A stretch of 64,000 nt of DNA from JAXDMK01 sp963790325 (GTDB taxonomy: Bacteria > Actinomycetota > Acidimicrobiia > Acidimicrobiales > AC-14). Below are positions 35,064 through 43,985 of this stretch, in pieces (the stretch's first letter is position 1; each line of letters opens with the position of its first letter). The notes under the pieces were generated by a model. That model was not told the DNA's origin. It worked only from the letters and a program-made list of their open reading frames with translations, and searched no databases. Where the stretch lies: contig CAWBNY010000002.1 of NCBI GenBank assembly GCA_963790325.1, positions 1-64,000 of the forward strand, written 5' to 3'. Both the position numbers and the translations under genes were made by a program.

Positions 35064-36274
35064 GGCGGCGGCCGCAAGGTCGGGGGTGCCCCATCGTCGA
35101 CATGGCGCGGGCCGGCGTCGGGGTCGGGGTCGACGATCACCGTCGGCTGCGCCCGCTCGCCGGCGTCGGGGTCGGGGTCGACGATCACCGTCGGATGCGC
35201 CCGCTCGTCGCCGGGGGGTTCGACCGGGTCACCGGCCGTGTCGTCGTCAGGCGGGGCCGCCGGCCGGCGGACGGTCACCGCCGGGTCAGGGGCGACATCG
35301 GCCTCATCCACGCCTTCCGCTCCCGGAGCCGGGCCGAGGCCTGCGGGACCGCGTTCGAGCGCCACCGCCTCGGCCGGGCCGTCGAGCTCGCCGGGGGTGG
35401 GGATTCCGCCGATGGCGGCGACGACCGGCGCCCCGCCCAGGGCCATCGCGGGCACACCTGACCGCAGCGCAGCCCGCTCCTCCTCTTCCTCCTCCAGATC
35501 CTCCGCCGTGCGCAGGTCAGGCGCAGGGGTGAGGTAGCCGAGGCCGAACAGGACGGCGGAGCAGATGACGACGATCGTCAGCGAGCGCCCGACCGCGGGG
35601 ACGAAGACCCGGGTGGCCGACAGCGTGAAGTTCACCAGCAGGCCGAGACCGACGCCGGCGGTGAGGAACCGCAGCGCCCGCCGCCAGCGGTTGGGATGGA
35701 GCCGGTGGCGGGCGAGACCGATCAAACAGGCCGCGAAGGACAGCACGGTGAGCGTGGCCACGCCCAGGCCGAAGAGCCCGTACACGGAACGCAACGAGCC
35801 CCGTACATCGACCACGCCGCTCTCCGACGCCAGCTCCCGGCGATCGTTGTCGAGCAGTTTCACCGCGCCCGGGATCAAACCCGTGGCCTGGCCGTCCAAC
35901 CCTCCCAGGTCGAGCGTGAACCGCCGGGAACCCCTGCCGCCGGCCGGCACCGTGAGGCCGACCGCCGTGTCGTAGGCGAAGAAGGCCAGCCCGATCACCC
36001 GCCCTTCGAGCCGGACGGTGCGGACCGAGACGGCGCGGCCGCCCCGGTTCACGACCTCCACGCTGAGCACCGACTCCCGCTTGGGGTCGAGGCGGATGGG
36101 GCGGGTTTCGGTGCTGGCGGCGAGCGGCCGGCCGTCGATCTGGGCGGTGACCGCGACCGGACCCGTGGCGTCGGCGGTCGCGGTCGTCGAACCCGCCCCG
36201 ACGGAGAGCGCCCCGGCCGCCAACGTGAGGACGGACAAGACTGCCCGTGCGGCCACCGCTCTCGGCCCCTTCAC
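35060..36274 (-). CDS. Exported membrane protein with acidic duplicated tail
   Basis: The 404-aa protein has a signal sequence (about residues 8-35), an extracytoplasmic beta-rich domain (about 38-165), and three membrane helices (about 170-190, 203-222 and 228-248). The cytoplasmic tail begins with an acidic stretch (AEDLEEEEEERAA) and ends with a 16-residue unit present twice (PTVIVDPDPDAG each time; DNA units 48 bp at about 35111-35206). Thr residues in this tail could be kinase targets for FHA binding. I do not recognise the family. It is the first gene of the kinase/cyclase/cytochrome operon and may be its sensor. Confidence 0.65.
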   Translation of the reverse strand: MKGPRAVAARAVLSVLTLAAGALSVGAGSTTATADATGPVAVTAQIDGRPLAASTETRPIRLDPKRESVLSVEVVNRGGRAVSVRTVRLEGRVIGLAFFAYDTAVGLTVPAGGRGSRRFTLDLGGLDGQATGLIPGAVKLLDNDRRELASESGVVDVRGSLRSVYGLFGLGVATLTVLSFAACLIGLARHRLHPNRWRRALRFLTAGVGLGLLVNFTLSATRVFVPAVGRSLTIVVICSAVLFGLGYLTPAPDLRTAEDLEEEEEERAALRSGVPAMALGGAPVVAAIGGIPTPGELDGPAEAVALERGPAGLGPAPGAEGVDEADVAPDPAVTVRRPAAPPDDDTAGDPVEPPGDERAHPTVIVDPDPDAGERAQPTVIVDPDPDAGPRHVDDGAPPTLRPPP

Positions 36275-36467
36275 GAGGCGACGCTACCAGCCCGACGGAT
36301 TTCGCACCCGAGGACGGACCGACGGACTGCGCCGGATCAGGGGGCAGCCGGATGGACACCTCGCCCACGTGGAGCACGCCGTTCGCCATCTACGCTCGGC
36401 ACCGCGGTCACGTCCCCCCGAGATGGAGGTGGCGGGCGCCGTTGGCTCGGCGTCGTACCGTCGGGAC

Positions 36468-36950
36468 ATGCTCTACACCTTCGGATTCGACGAGGTCGGC
36501 GTGGTCGTGGGCGACCTCTACATCGTCGACCCAGAACCCATCCCCGGGCAGGAGGGACCGGAGCGGGGCGTCCGCCTCGAGGTCCGCCGACTGGAGCGGC
36601 AGCCCCTGGAGGGCGGCATCTACTCGGCCCAGCCCATCCTCGTCGGGCGGCCGGTGTGGCGGGCCGACCTGCTGGAAGGGGTGGACCACCCCGGCACCCT
36701 CGACCGGGCCCACCACCACCCCTCGTTCGACGGCTGGGACCCGAGTCCCCGGGTCTTCGACCCGGAACTGTCGGCCGATCCCGTCGGATGGGTCGGGCGG
36801 CGCCTGGCCGACCGGTACGGGATCCCGGCGGCGACCGTCCCCGAGATCCTCGACACCGTCCGCCGCCTGCTCGACCGCATCCGGGCCGGCGAGCTGGCCC
36901 GGGCCCCGGCCGGGACACAGGCCCAGAGCGTGCGGGAGAGCTGGCTGTAG
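36468..36950 (+). CDS. Conserved-looking hypothetical protein
   Basis: This 160-aa soluble protein starts with ATG at 36468 (LYTFGFDEVGVVVGDLY). It is rich in Asp, Pro and aromatic residues, with a His-rich RAHHHPSFDGW segment in the middle and a C-terminal helix (ATVPEILDTVRRLLDRI). I recognise no family. It is divergent from the kinase operon and first of a plus-strand run that leads into the VioB-like cassette. Confidence 0.65.
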   Translation: MLYTFGFDEVGVVVGDLYIVDPEPIPGQEGPERGVRLEVRRLERQPLEGGIYSAQPILVGRPVWRADLLEGVDHPGTLDRAHHHPSFDGWDPSPRVFDPELSADPVGWVGRRLADRYGIPAATVPEILDTVRRLLDRIRAGELARAPAGTQAQSVRESWL

Positions 36951-37039
36951 CTGGCGCCATGACGCCGGCCTCCCTGGCGCCGACGCTCCCCGGCGCGCCA
37001 GACTGGGCGCCAGACGGCTGGGGCGGACGAGGTAGGGAC

Positions 37040-37525
37040 ATGGACGAGCGGGACGTACCCCACCAGCAGTGGCTCGAGGAGCTCGTCGCCGGGGCGGGCG
37101 GCGTGGCCGGCACCGTCCACGTCCAGCGGGGCGACGACCTCTACCTCACCGCCGCCCACAACATCCCCCCACCCGTGGTCGCGGTCGTCGCCCACGTCCC
37201 CCGGGGCAAGGGCATGGCCGGCATCGCCCAGGTCTCCCGGCAGCCCGTGCAGACCTGCAACCTGCAGACCGACGAGTCGGGTGCGATCAGGCCGGGAGCG
37301 CGGGCGGTGGACGCCCAGGCCGCCGTCGCCCTGCCGGTGCTCGACGGCGAGGGCGGGGTGCGGGCGGTGGTCGGCATCGCGTGGGCGGACGAGCGCCATC
37401 TGGCACCGGAGATGGAGCTGGACATGATGCGGCGGGTGGCGAGCCTGCCCCGGACCTCTACCTGGCCGGCCCTAACTTCGACGTCCCCACCCTCGGCAGC
37501 GACCCACCCAGCAGCGACGACGTGA
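37040..37525 (+). CDS. GAF-domain-like protein
   Basis: The 161-aa protein shows a GAF-like pattern: AGTVHVQRGDDLYLTAAHNIP, then VPRGKGMAGIAQVSRQPVQ and ALPVLDGEGGVRAVVGIAW (about residues 18-125). The C-terminal 25 residues are Ser/Thr/Pro-rich and may reflect a wrong frame near the end. ATG 37040 is chosen; ATG 36959 in frame would add 27 residues. GAF domains bind small ligands or sense redox state. It ends 12 bp before the VioB-like gene, so it may regulate or belong to that cassette. Confidence 0.6.
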   Translation: MDERDVPHQQWLEELVAGAGGVAGTVHVQRGDDLYLTAAHNIPPPVVAVVAHVPRGKGMAGIAQVSRQPVQTCNLQTDESGAIRPGARAVDAQAAVALPVLDGEGGVRAVVGIAWADERHLAPEMELDMMRRVASLPRTSTWPALTSTSPPSAATHPAATT

Positions 37526-37537
37526 CGGAGGCGCCTC

Positions 37538-39460
37538 GTGAGCGTGTTCGACTTCCCCCGCATCAACTTCTCGGGGACCCTCTCGCTGAACCCGGCCACG
37601 GCCAACAACTGTGACTACGCCAACGCCGTCGTCATCCCTGACGACGCCCCCCACGGCGCCGGCCAACCCCTGGCCCTCATCGACTCCAAGACGGTCCGGG
37701 CCGTCACCTACGGCATGGACGACGCCGGCTTCCGGGCGTGGGTGCAGGCGGCGCAGACGTTCGACGTCGTCGGCCATCCGGGGACGACGACGGAGATCGT
37801 CCCCGCCGAGTGGAACTACTACGGCAGCCTGGGCATGTCCCTCACGGCCATGGTCGTGGGCGTGACGACCGCCCCGAACACGACCTACACCGCGGTCGAC
37901 CCCGCCGTCCCCCTGACCGCGGTGCTGGGGGCCAACCTCGACTTCTCCGGGGGCCACATCACCGACGTCAACTCCGAGGGCTCCCCGCCTGCGACCCAGT
38001 TCTTCATCGACACCGTGACCCTCACCGGGGGCGGGACGACGTTCCTCACCGGGGCAGCCTCCAAGGGCGCCTGCCAGTGGCTGAACTTCTACCGCAACGT
38101 CAACCTCACGGCCGACGGTGGCGCCGGCGGGTACCTGTACCACGTCATCCGCGACGCCACGGTCGACGGGCTGCCCGGCTTCGACGGCCCCGACGTGGTG
38201 GGCGCCGTCCTCCGCTACTACCTCTTCGGCCTGCAGCAGTCCGACGTCGACAACGCCGCCCTCGAGGCCCTCTACCTCAAAGGGGGGGAAAACCCGGCGG
38301 TGGCCCAGATCGTGGGCACCATCGCCCCCCTCCACGCCGGCGAGACCGTCCTCACCACGCCGGTCGGGCGGCTGCTGGTGTGCAACACGGCCAACGTCAA
38401 GACGCCGCCGGGGACGAGCAACAACGGGACGAACGGGTTGATCGCCCTGGCGCCGGCGGTCGTGCAGGACCAGCCGAAGACGGTGTCGGTCGATCTCGTG
38501 GGGACGTTCCCCGAGAACTTCCAGCCCGGCCCGCCGGCCACCAACCCCAAGTTCGACTTCGGGCCCGTCACCCTGCAGGTCGCGTCGGGGATCGCCACGG
38601 CCGACGTCGGCACCGTCGACTACACCGACGTCGCCGCCGGCGACGCCGGGGGGTGGGTCTTCGACTTCGACATCTCGGCGAAGGAGAGCGTCCAGCAGGT
38701 GCTCAGCGACGCCGACGCCATGTTCTCGCTCGTGTCGCCCACCTTCGGTCCCGTCCTGACCGAGACCGACCACTTCGTCGTGAGCAACCAGCAGGCGATC
38801 TACGCCGAGCAGCACGGCACCGGCTCCGAGTTCCTCAACCAGGGGACGGCGGAACCGGCGACGGTGGCCGTGTTCCACCGGGGACGGGCGCTCGCCGCCG
38901 GCACCTGCCCACCGATCACGGTCTGGCAGTACCGGTCGATCCCGCTGCAGTCACCCGGTCCGAAGGTCGCCATCTGCACCGACCTCGCCCCCGGCCAGCC
39001 CATCGTGGTCGACACCGGCCAGCCCGGCGACTTCCTGTTCACCTTCACCGTTGCCGGCGGCACCGACCCGCCGCCGCCGAACGCCTACGCCACCTACATG
39101 AACCCGCCCGCCCTCACCAACGCCCCGTCGATCAGCCTGCGCATCCTGCCCAACGACGAGGACTTCAGCCAGTACTACGAGGACCCGGCGGCCCCCGACC
39201 CCAAGGGCAACGAGCTGCTCACGTTCGACGTCGTGTACGAGAAGGTGCTGCGGACGTACTACCTCCTGTACCCGGTGATGATCCCCGTCGTCGACCTGAG
39301 CTCGGAGGCGTCTGTCTCCGGCAACGCCAACGGGATCCTGCGCACCATCGACCCCGGTCGCTGGATGAGCTTCGGCTACATGCCCAAGACACGGGACCTG
39401 TCGGCCAGCCGGCGGACGCTGCTGGCGGCGTACTGCCGGAAGTTCGCCCTCGAGTTCTGA
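37538..39460 (+). CDS. VioB N-terminal-half-like protein
   Basis: The 640-aa protein starts with GTG at 37538. It opens SVFDFPRINFSGTLSLNPAT, close to the opening of VioB/RebD/StaD-type enzymes (known start resembles S-I-L-D-F-P-R-I-H-F-R-G). Its C-terminus, with a YYLLYPVM segment and then SFGYMPKTRDLSASRR, matches the region at the middle of VioB just before its ferritin-like half (a Y-x-L-V-Y-P and Y-Y-M-P-S-T-R-E-L-S-type motif). In those enzymes the two halves form one 1000-residue protein that couples two indole-imine units. Here the second half is a separate gene at 40139. I recall these motifs from memory and no alignment was run. The substrate is unknown. Confidence 0.7.
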   Translation: MSVFDFPRINFSGTLSLNPATANNCDYANAVVIPDDAPHGAGQPLALIDSKTVRAVTYGMDDAGFRAWVQAAQTFDVVGHPGTTTEIVPAEWNYYGSLGMSLTAMVVGVTTAPNTTYTAVDPAVPLTAVLGANLDFSGGHITDVNSEGSPPATQFFIDTVTLTGGGTTFLTGAASKGACQWLNFYRNVNLTADGGAGGYLYHVIRDATVDGLPGFDGPDVVGAVLRYYLFGLQQSDVDNAALEALYLKGGENPAVAQIVGTIAPLHAGETVLTTPVGRLLVCNTANVKTPPGTSNNGTNGLIALAPAVVQDQPKTVSVDLVGTFPENFQPGPPATNPKFDFGPVTLQVASGIATADVGTVDYTDVAAGDAGGWVFDFDISAKESVQQVLSDADAMFSLVSPTFGPVLTETDHFVVSNQQAIYAEQHGTGSEFLNQGTAEPATVAVFHRGRALAAGTCPPITVWQYRSIPLQSPGPKVAICTDLAPGQPIVVDTGQPGDFLFTFTVAGGTDPPPPNAYATYMNPPALTNAPSISLRILPNDEDFSQYYEDPAAPDPKGNELLTFDVVYEKVLRTYYLLYPVMIPVVDLSSEASVSGNANGILRTIDPGRWMSFGYMPKTRDLSASRRTLLAAYCRKFALEF

Positions 39461-40158
39461 TGACCGACCTGGCCGCGGCACCCGGCACCGACGCCGACAC
39501 CCGGCCCGATCGGCTGCGGTGGGGGCTCGTCCTGGCTGCGGCCGTCGTCCTGTGCGCCCTACCGTTCGTGCTGTTCGGGACCCGGTTCGAGGCGTGGGCG
39601 GAGCGGGTGCTGCCCACGATGGCGGGAAACGGGGGCGTGGCCGGGCTGGTGGTGGCCCTCCTCGCCCTCGACACGATCCTGCCGGTGCCGTCGAGCGTGC
39701 TGGCCACGGTCGCCGGCCAGCGCCTCGGCTTCGGCCTGGCCGGGGGCGCCATCTTCGTCGGCCTGTGCCTGGGCAACGTGACCGGCTACCTGATCGGGCG
39801 CCTGGCGGGGGCGCCGGTCGTGGCCCGGATGGTCGGGCCCGACCAGGTGGCGTGGGCCCACGCCCGGGTGAGCACCCGTCCCGGGGCGGCGGCCCTGTTC
39901 CTCACCCGGCCCATCCCCATCCTCAGCGAGTCGGCGGTGGTCCTGGCGGGAGCGGCCGCCGCCCCCGTGGCCCGCACGGCGGCGGTGTGCGGGCTGGCCA
40001 ACGGGGGGATGGCGGCGGTGTACGCCGGGCTCGGCAGCCAGGCCCACGGCTCCCTCGCCGTCCCCCTGGTCATGGCCGGGGCGGTGGGGGTGCCGGTCCT
40101 CGGGTTCCTCCTGTTCCTCGTCGACAAGCGGAGGTCGGATGCAGCCCATCACCAGTAA
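39460..40158 (+). CDS. DedA/VTT-domain-like membrane protein
   Basis: This 232-aa protein starts with ATG at 39460 in a TGATG overlap with the VioB-like gene. It has five or six membrane segments. The motif LDTILPVPSSVLATVAG and the later TRPIPILSESAVVLAGAA match the DedA/SNARE-associated (VTT) family, whose members are lipid scramblases or transporters. The last 20 bp overlap the start of the ferritin-like gene. Its tight coupling inside the cassette suggests a dedicated membrane or export function. Confidence 0.78.
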   Translation: MTDLAAAPGTDADTRPDRLRWGLVLAAAVVLCALPFVLFGTRFEAWAERVLPTMAGNGGVAGLVVALLALDTILPVPSSVLATVAGQRLGFGLAGGAIFVGLCLGNVTGYLIGRLAGAPVVARMVGPDQVAWAHARVSTRPGAAALFLTRPIPILSESAVVLAGAAAAPVARTAAVCGLANGGMAAVYAGLGSQAHGSLAVPLVMAGAVGVPVLGFLLFLVDKRRSDAAHHQ

Positions 40159-41494
40159 GGACGAGCTCGTCCACGCTTTGCGGGACGCGGCCGAGCTCGA
40201 GCACCAGCTCATGCTCGAGTACCTGTACGCGGCGTACTCGCTCAAGCGGGAGCCGGACCAGACGTGCACCGGGGCCCAGGCCGAGTTCCTCCGCCGGTGG
40301 TGCTCGACGCTCTACTTCGTCGCCCGCCAGGAGATGGAGCACCTCTCCCTGGCCAACGGCATGCTCACCGCCATCGGGGCCCAGCCGTGGTTCGTCCGGC
40401 CCAACTTCGCGGCCCGGCCGGTGGTGTCGCCCTACTTCACCGCCGCCACCCTCGCCGCGGTGGCCGGTCCCGACCGCCACCCGGTCGACCTGCCCTACAC
40501 CCTCGAGCGCTACAACCAGCGCACCATCGAGCGCTTCGTGTGCGGGGAGAGCCCACCGTGGGACAGCCTCCCGCCGGACATGGACCCGTGCTGGTGCTTC
40601 GACGACGAGCCGGCGGTGAAGGCGGCCGCCCCTCGGCTCCTGGCCGCCAGCCACCTGGCCACCGCCCGGGGCGACATCTCCGCCGGCACCGTCCAGGACC
40701 TCTACACCGCCATCGGCGACGCCTTCCGCACCGTCGACGGCCTGTTCGTGCCCGACCCGCCCGAGGTCGAGATCCCGGTCGAGTACAACATCTTCGTCTT
40801 CCCCGTCACCGACCGGACCTCGGCCCTGTCGGCCGTCGACCTCATCCTGCGCCAGGGCGAGGGCCTCCAGGGGACGTGGACCTACGAGAGCCACTTCCGC
40901 CACTTCTTCCTCATGCGCCAGGAGCTGCTCGCCCTCCAGGTGGCCGATCCCGGCTTCGACCCGTCGTTCGAGCTGCTGGAGAACCCCCAACGGGACCAGG
41001 TCACCGACGAGCTCACGGGCGAGGTGTTCGACGTGGCCAACCAGGCCTACGTCACCCTCCTCTACATGCTCAGCGGGCTCTACGCCCGGTTCGTGCCGAC
41101 CGACACCTACCCCCACCTGTCGACCGCCCTGGCCCAGATGACCTTCGCCCCGGCCATGACGATGATCGTGCGGTCCCTGGCCGAGGTCCTCGTGCGGCTG
41201 CCGGCCACGGCCGGGGGCGGGCCCACCCGCACCGGGCCCGATTTCTTCCTCCCCGACGTCGACCGGGCGGTGCTGTCCGACCCCGGCCCCGACGTCCTGG
41301 GCGACATCGGCCTCTACCTGGGCAAGTGGAGCGACCTCACCACCGCCGTCGAGCGGGTCCACGCCCACGCGGTGGCGACGGAAAGCCCGGTGGCCGAGGA
41401 CCTGCGCTTCATCTACCAGAACAGCCACCGGATCACGGCCAACCTCCGTCACATCTACCAGTCCGGCTACTACTCGAAGTTCGTGAACATCTGA
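40139..41494 (+). CDS. Ferritin-like, VioB C-terminal-half-like protein
   Basis: The 451-aa protein starts with ATG at 40139 after GAGG. The first 230 residues form a ferritin-like four-helix domain with ELEHQLMLEYLYAAYSLK (about 20-37) and VARQEMEHLSLANGML (about 62-78), i.e. Glu, ExxH and ExxxEH-type metal ligands. The same blocks (ITSKDEL..., LMLEYLYAAYS, a following EMxH and a G-x-P-x-F) occur in order in the C-terminal half of VioB (iminophenylpyruvate-dimer-synthase/Ferritin-like family). It is coupled to the DedA-like gene by a 20-bp overlap and to the next gene by TGATG. Confidence 0.75.
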   Translation: MQPITSKDELVHALRDAAELEHQLMLEYLYAAYSLKREPDQTCTGAQAEFLRRWCSTLYFVARQEMEHLSLANGMLTAIGAQPWFVRPNFAARPVVSPYFTAATLAAVAGPDRHPVDLPYTLERYNQRTIERFVCGESPPWDSLPPDMDPCWCFDDEPAVKAAAPRLLAASHLATARGDISAGTVQDLYTAIGDAFRTVDGLFVPDPPEVEIPVEYNIFVFPVTDRTSALSAVDLILRQGEGLQGTWTYESHFRHFFLMRQELLALQVADPGFDPSFELLENPQRDQVTDELTGEVFDVANQAYVTLLYMLSGLYARFVPTDTYPHLSTALAQMTFAPAMTMIVRSLAEVLVRLPATAGGGPTRTGPDFFLPDVDRAVLSDPGPDVLGDIGLYLGKWSDLTTAVERVHAHAVATESPVAEDLRFIYQNSHRITANLRHIYQSGYYSKFVNI

Positions 41495-42411
41495 TGGCCG
41501 CCATGATCGTCAAGTACCTGGAGGCCCGTTTCGAGGGCTATTTCATGTGCCGCCTGGCCACCGACCCCGACCCCACCAACGAGCGCCGGGGCCGCAGCGG
41601 CTACACCATGGCCCTCACCAGCGAGGAGCCCCTCGACCAGGTCATCCGCCTGCAGCCCGACGACGTCGTCGCCCGCCACCTGCGGGCGCCGGCACCGGCC
41701 ATGGGCATCAACGTCGGGGTGCGGGTGACGAGCGTGCTGTTCGACGGCGCGCCGTGGTCGGGGTCACCCAACCTGGCGGGCGCCGCCGTCAGCCTGCGGG
41801 GCCGGGACGACGTCTTCGCCGGCCCCATCTTCGAGAGCCGCAACAACACCGTCGGCTCCGACGACTCCATGGCCTTCGTGATCACCCCCTTCGACCTGGG
41901 CATCGACGGCACCGACCTCTCCATCCGGGCCGTCGACATCCTCAACCCGGGCGACCCCGACCAGGCCATCTGGCAGATCGAGGACCCCGCCGTCTACGGC
42001 CGGCGGATGCCCACCGCCTTCACGTCGAGGTCGATGGAGGTGATGGAGGCGCTCAACATCTTCGACCCCTACGGCTACTTCCGCGACCGGCGGAGCTACC
42101 TCACCGACGAGATCGCCCGGTTGGAAGGGGTGGAGGGAGCCGCCCTGGCGGTGGAGGAGGCCCGGTCGCGGATCTTCCAGTTGGAGACGTGGGGGGACCG
42201 GGTCATCAACAAGATGGGCTTCCAGCTGCAGTGGGAGTTCGACGTCAACGGCCCCAAGTCGGTCGAGGGTGACCTGGGCGGCACCGTCGACACCAGCCAG
42301 TCGTGGCCGTTCTCCATCTGGTTCGGCGGGTGGGACGGCGACCTGATGATCGGCTACGCCCGGGGGTCGCTCTGCATCCCCTTCGCCCCTGCGGAGCCCG
42401 CCCTCACCTGA
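41494..42411 (+). CDS. Hypothetical protein of the VioB-like cassette
   Basis: This 305-aa protein starts with ATG at 41494 in a TGATG overlap. No known domain is evident. It is soluble, with beta-rich N-terminal half (IVKYLEARFEGYFMCRL), a central helix (about 190-235, TDEIARLEGVEGAALAVEE) and a Trp-rich C-terminus (SIWFGGWDGDLMIG). Its tight coupling to the ferritin-like gene implies a joint role. The 3' end overlaps the convergent ATPase-phosphatase gene by 58 bp. Confidence 0.65.
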   Translation: MAAMIVKYLEARFEGYFMCRLATDPDPTNERRGRSGYTMALTSEEPLDQVIRLQPDDVVARHLRAPAPAMGINVGVRVTSVLFDGAPWSGSPNLAGAAVSLRGRDDVFAGPIFESRNNTVGSDDSMAFVITPFDLGIDGTDLSIRAVDILNPGDPDQAIWQIEDPAVYGRRMPTAFTSRSMEVMEALNIFDPYGYFRDRRSYLTDEIARLEGVEGAALAVEEARSRIFQLETWGDRVINKMGFQLQWEFDVNGPKSVEGDLGGTVDTSQSWPFSIWFGGWDGDLMIGYARGSLCIPFAPAEPALT

Positions 42412-43985
42412 CCCAGCCCGACCTCGTCCAGCCGGCGGCGGATCGTCTCCTGCAGCTGGCGGGCGAGCTCGAGGAAGCCGTCGGGCGCCCGCCCGTGGGG
42501 ATCGGCGAGGTCGGTCTCCGGGTGCAGCCGATGGGACTTGGGTCCGGCCGCGGGGAACAGGGCGACCAGCTCGTCCCGCTGGGCCTCGGTCATGCAGAAG
42601 ATGGCCTCCGCCTTCTCCGTCAGCCGGAGGGTGAGGTTGCGGGACCGGTGCTCGAGCGGGGGAAGTCCGATGCCGGCCAGGGCCAGGCCCGCCTCCTCGG
42701 CGAGGGGCTCCCCCGGCCGGGCCCGGAGGCCGGCGCTCACGGCCTTGATGCCCAGGTCGTCGAGGGCGGCCGGGGACACGTCGAAGCGGCCGGCGACCTC
42801 GGCGTTGCAGATGGCCTGGGCCATCGGCGAGCGGACGGTGTTGGCGTTGCACACGAAGACGAACAACCGCCGGAGGGCGTCGAGGTGGACGGGTCGCACC
42901 AGATGGCAGGCCTGGACCGCGAACACGGCCCACACCTCCATGGCCACGTCGAGGCCGGCCGACTCGGCGCCGCCCGCGGCCAGCCGGGCCCGTAGCTCGG
43001 CCCCACCCGCCACCCGAGCGTCGACCGTCGACCCGTTGCGGGCCAGGTGGCGGATCGTCCCCGGCAGGACGTTGCACGCCGAGAGCATGGTGGGCCGGGT
43101 CGACGACAGGAGGACTTCGCCCGCCCGCACGCCCAGGCTGACCTCGGCTCCGACGGGGACGGGGGCCAGGGGGGCGACGAGGACGATCTGGGTGCCGGCC
43201 ACCCGGCAGGCCATGGTGCCGTCGCCCTCCCGCCGCTCGACCACCACCGCGTCGAACACGTTCTCGAACCCGGCCCGGTGGGCGGCGGCGGCCCGGGCCG
43301 GGGCCAGGGTCGCGTCGGTGGGCACCCCGTCCTCCACCATCCGGCCCTGGTCGAGGACGATCACCCGGTCGCCGAGGGCGATGAGCTCACCCCGGTCGTG
43401 GGTGACGTAGAGGACGGGGATGCGCCGGCTCTCGTTCCATCGCTGCAGGTCGTCGATGATGCGGACCTTGGTGGTGGGGTCGAGCGACGAGAGGGGCTCG
43501 TCCAGGAGGAGCGCCGACGGCTCGGTGACCAGGGCCCGGGCCAGGGCCACCCGCTGCCGCTCTCCGCCCGAGATCTGGCGGGGGCGCCGGCCGCCGAGGT
43601 GGGCGATCTGGAACGACTCCATCACCTCGGCCATCCGCCGCCGGCGCTCGTCCCGGTCGAGGCGGCGGAGACCGTAGCCGACGTTGTCCGCCACCGAGAG
43701 GTGGGGGAAGAGGGCCAGGTCCTGCACCACGAACGCCACCCGCCGGCGGGACGGCGCCACCCGCACCCCCCGCTCCGAGTCGAACAGGACCCGGTCGCCC
43801 ACCACCACCCGGCCCTCGTCGGGGTCGGTGAGCCCGGCGATGCACTCCAGGACCGTCGACTTGCCCGCCCCCGAGCGGCCGACGACCACGGTCACGCCGG
43901 TGGCCGCCTCGAAGCAGACGTCGAGCTGGAAGCCGGACGACCGGCGTTGCTTGCGCAGCTCGACATGGAGCGACGAGGTCGTCAC
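42354..43985 (-). CDS. wtpC: Molybdate/tungstate ABC ATPase fused to a low-molecular-weight protein phosphatase
   Basis: The 543-aa protein has an ABC ATPase (about residues 1-240: Walker A GRSGAGKST, signature ISGGERQRVALA, Walker B ALLLDEPLSSLDP, switch His in THD) and a TOBE/MOP-type domain (about 280-365), as in ModC/WtpC. From residue about 374 a second domain starts: FVFVCNANTVRSPMAQA has the C-x5-R loop of low-molecular-weight protein tyrosine phosphatases, and the general acid Asp is seen in LADPHGRAP near the end. A domain fused behind ModC in this way is unusual. Its start overlaps the permease stop by 4 bp (GTGA). The arsenate-reductase type of this fold would be the other reading, but the extra Cys typical of it are not evident. 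Confidence 0.85.
   Translation of the reverse strand: MTTSSLHVELRKQRRSSGFQLDVCFEAATGVTVVVGRSGAGKSTVLECIAGLTDPDEGRVVVGDRVLFDSERGVRVAPSRRRVAFVVQDLALFPHLSVADNVGYGLRRLDRDERRRRMAEVMESFQIAHLGGRRPRQISGGERQRVALARALVTEPSALLLDEPLSSLDPTTKVRIIDDLQRWNESRRIPVLYVTHDRGELIALGDRVIVLDQGRMVEDGVPTDATLAPARAAAAHRAGFENVFDAVVVERREGDGTMACRVAGTQIVLVAPLAPVPVGAEVSLGVRAGEVLLSSTRPTMLSACNVLPGTIRHLARNGSTVDARVAGGAELRARLAAGGAESAGLDVAMEVWAVFAVQACHLVRPVHLDALRRLFVFVCNANTVRSPMAQAICNAEVAGRFDVSPAALDDLGIKAVSAGLRARPGEPLAEEAGLALAGIGLPPLEHRSRNLTLRLTEKAEAIFCMTEAQRDELVALFPAAGPKSHRLHPETDLADPHGRAPDGFLELARQLQETIRRRLDEVGLGQVRAGSAGAKGMQSDPRA

Noticed and set aside
37538..42411. A violacein or rebeccamycin biosynthesis cluster
   Set aside because: Only VioB-like halves are seen; no amino-acid oxidase, VioC/VioD/VioE-type or P450 genes lie nearby, so no product can be named.
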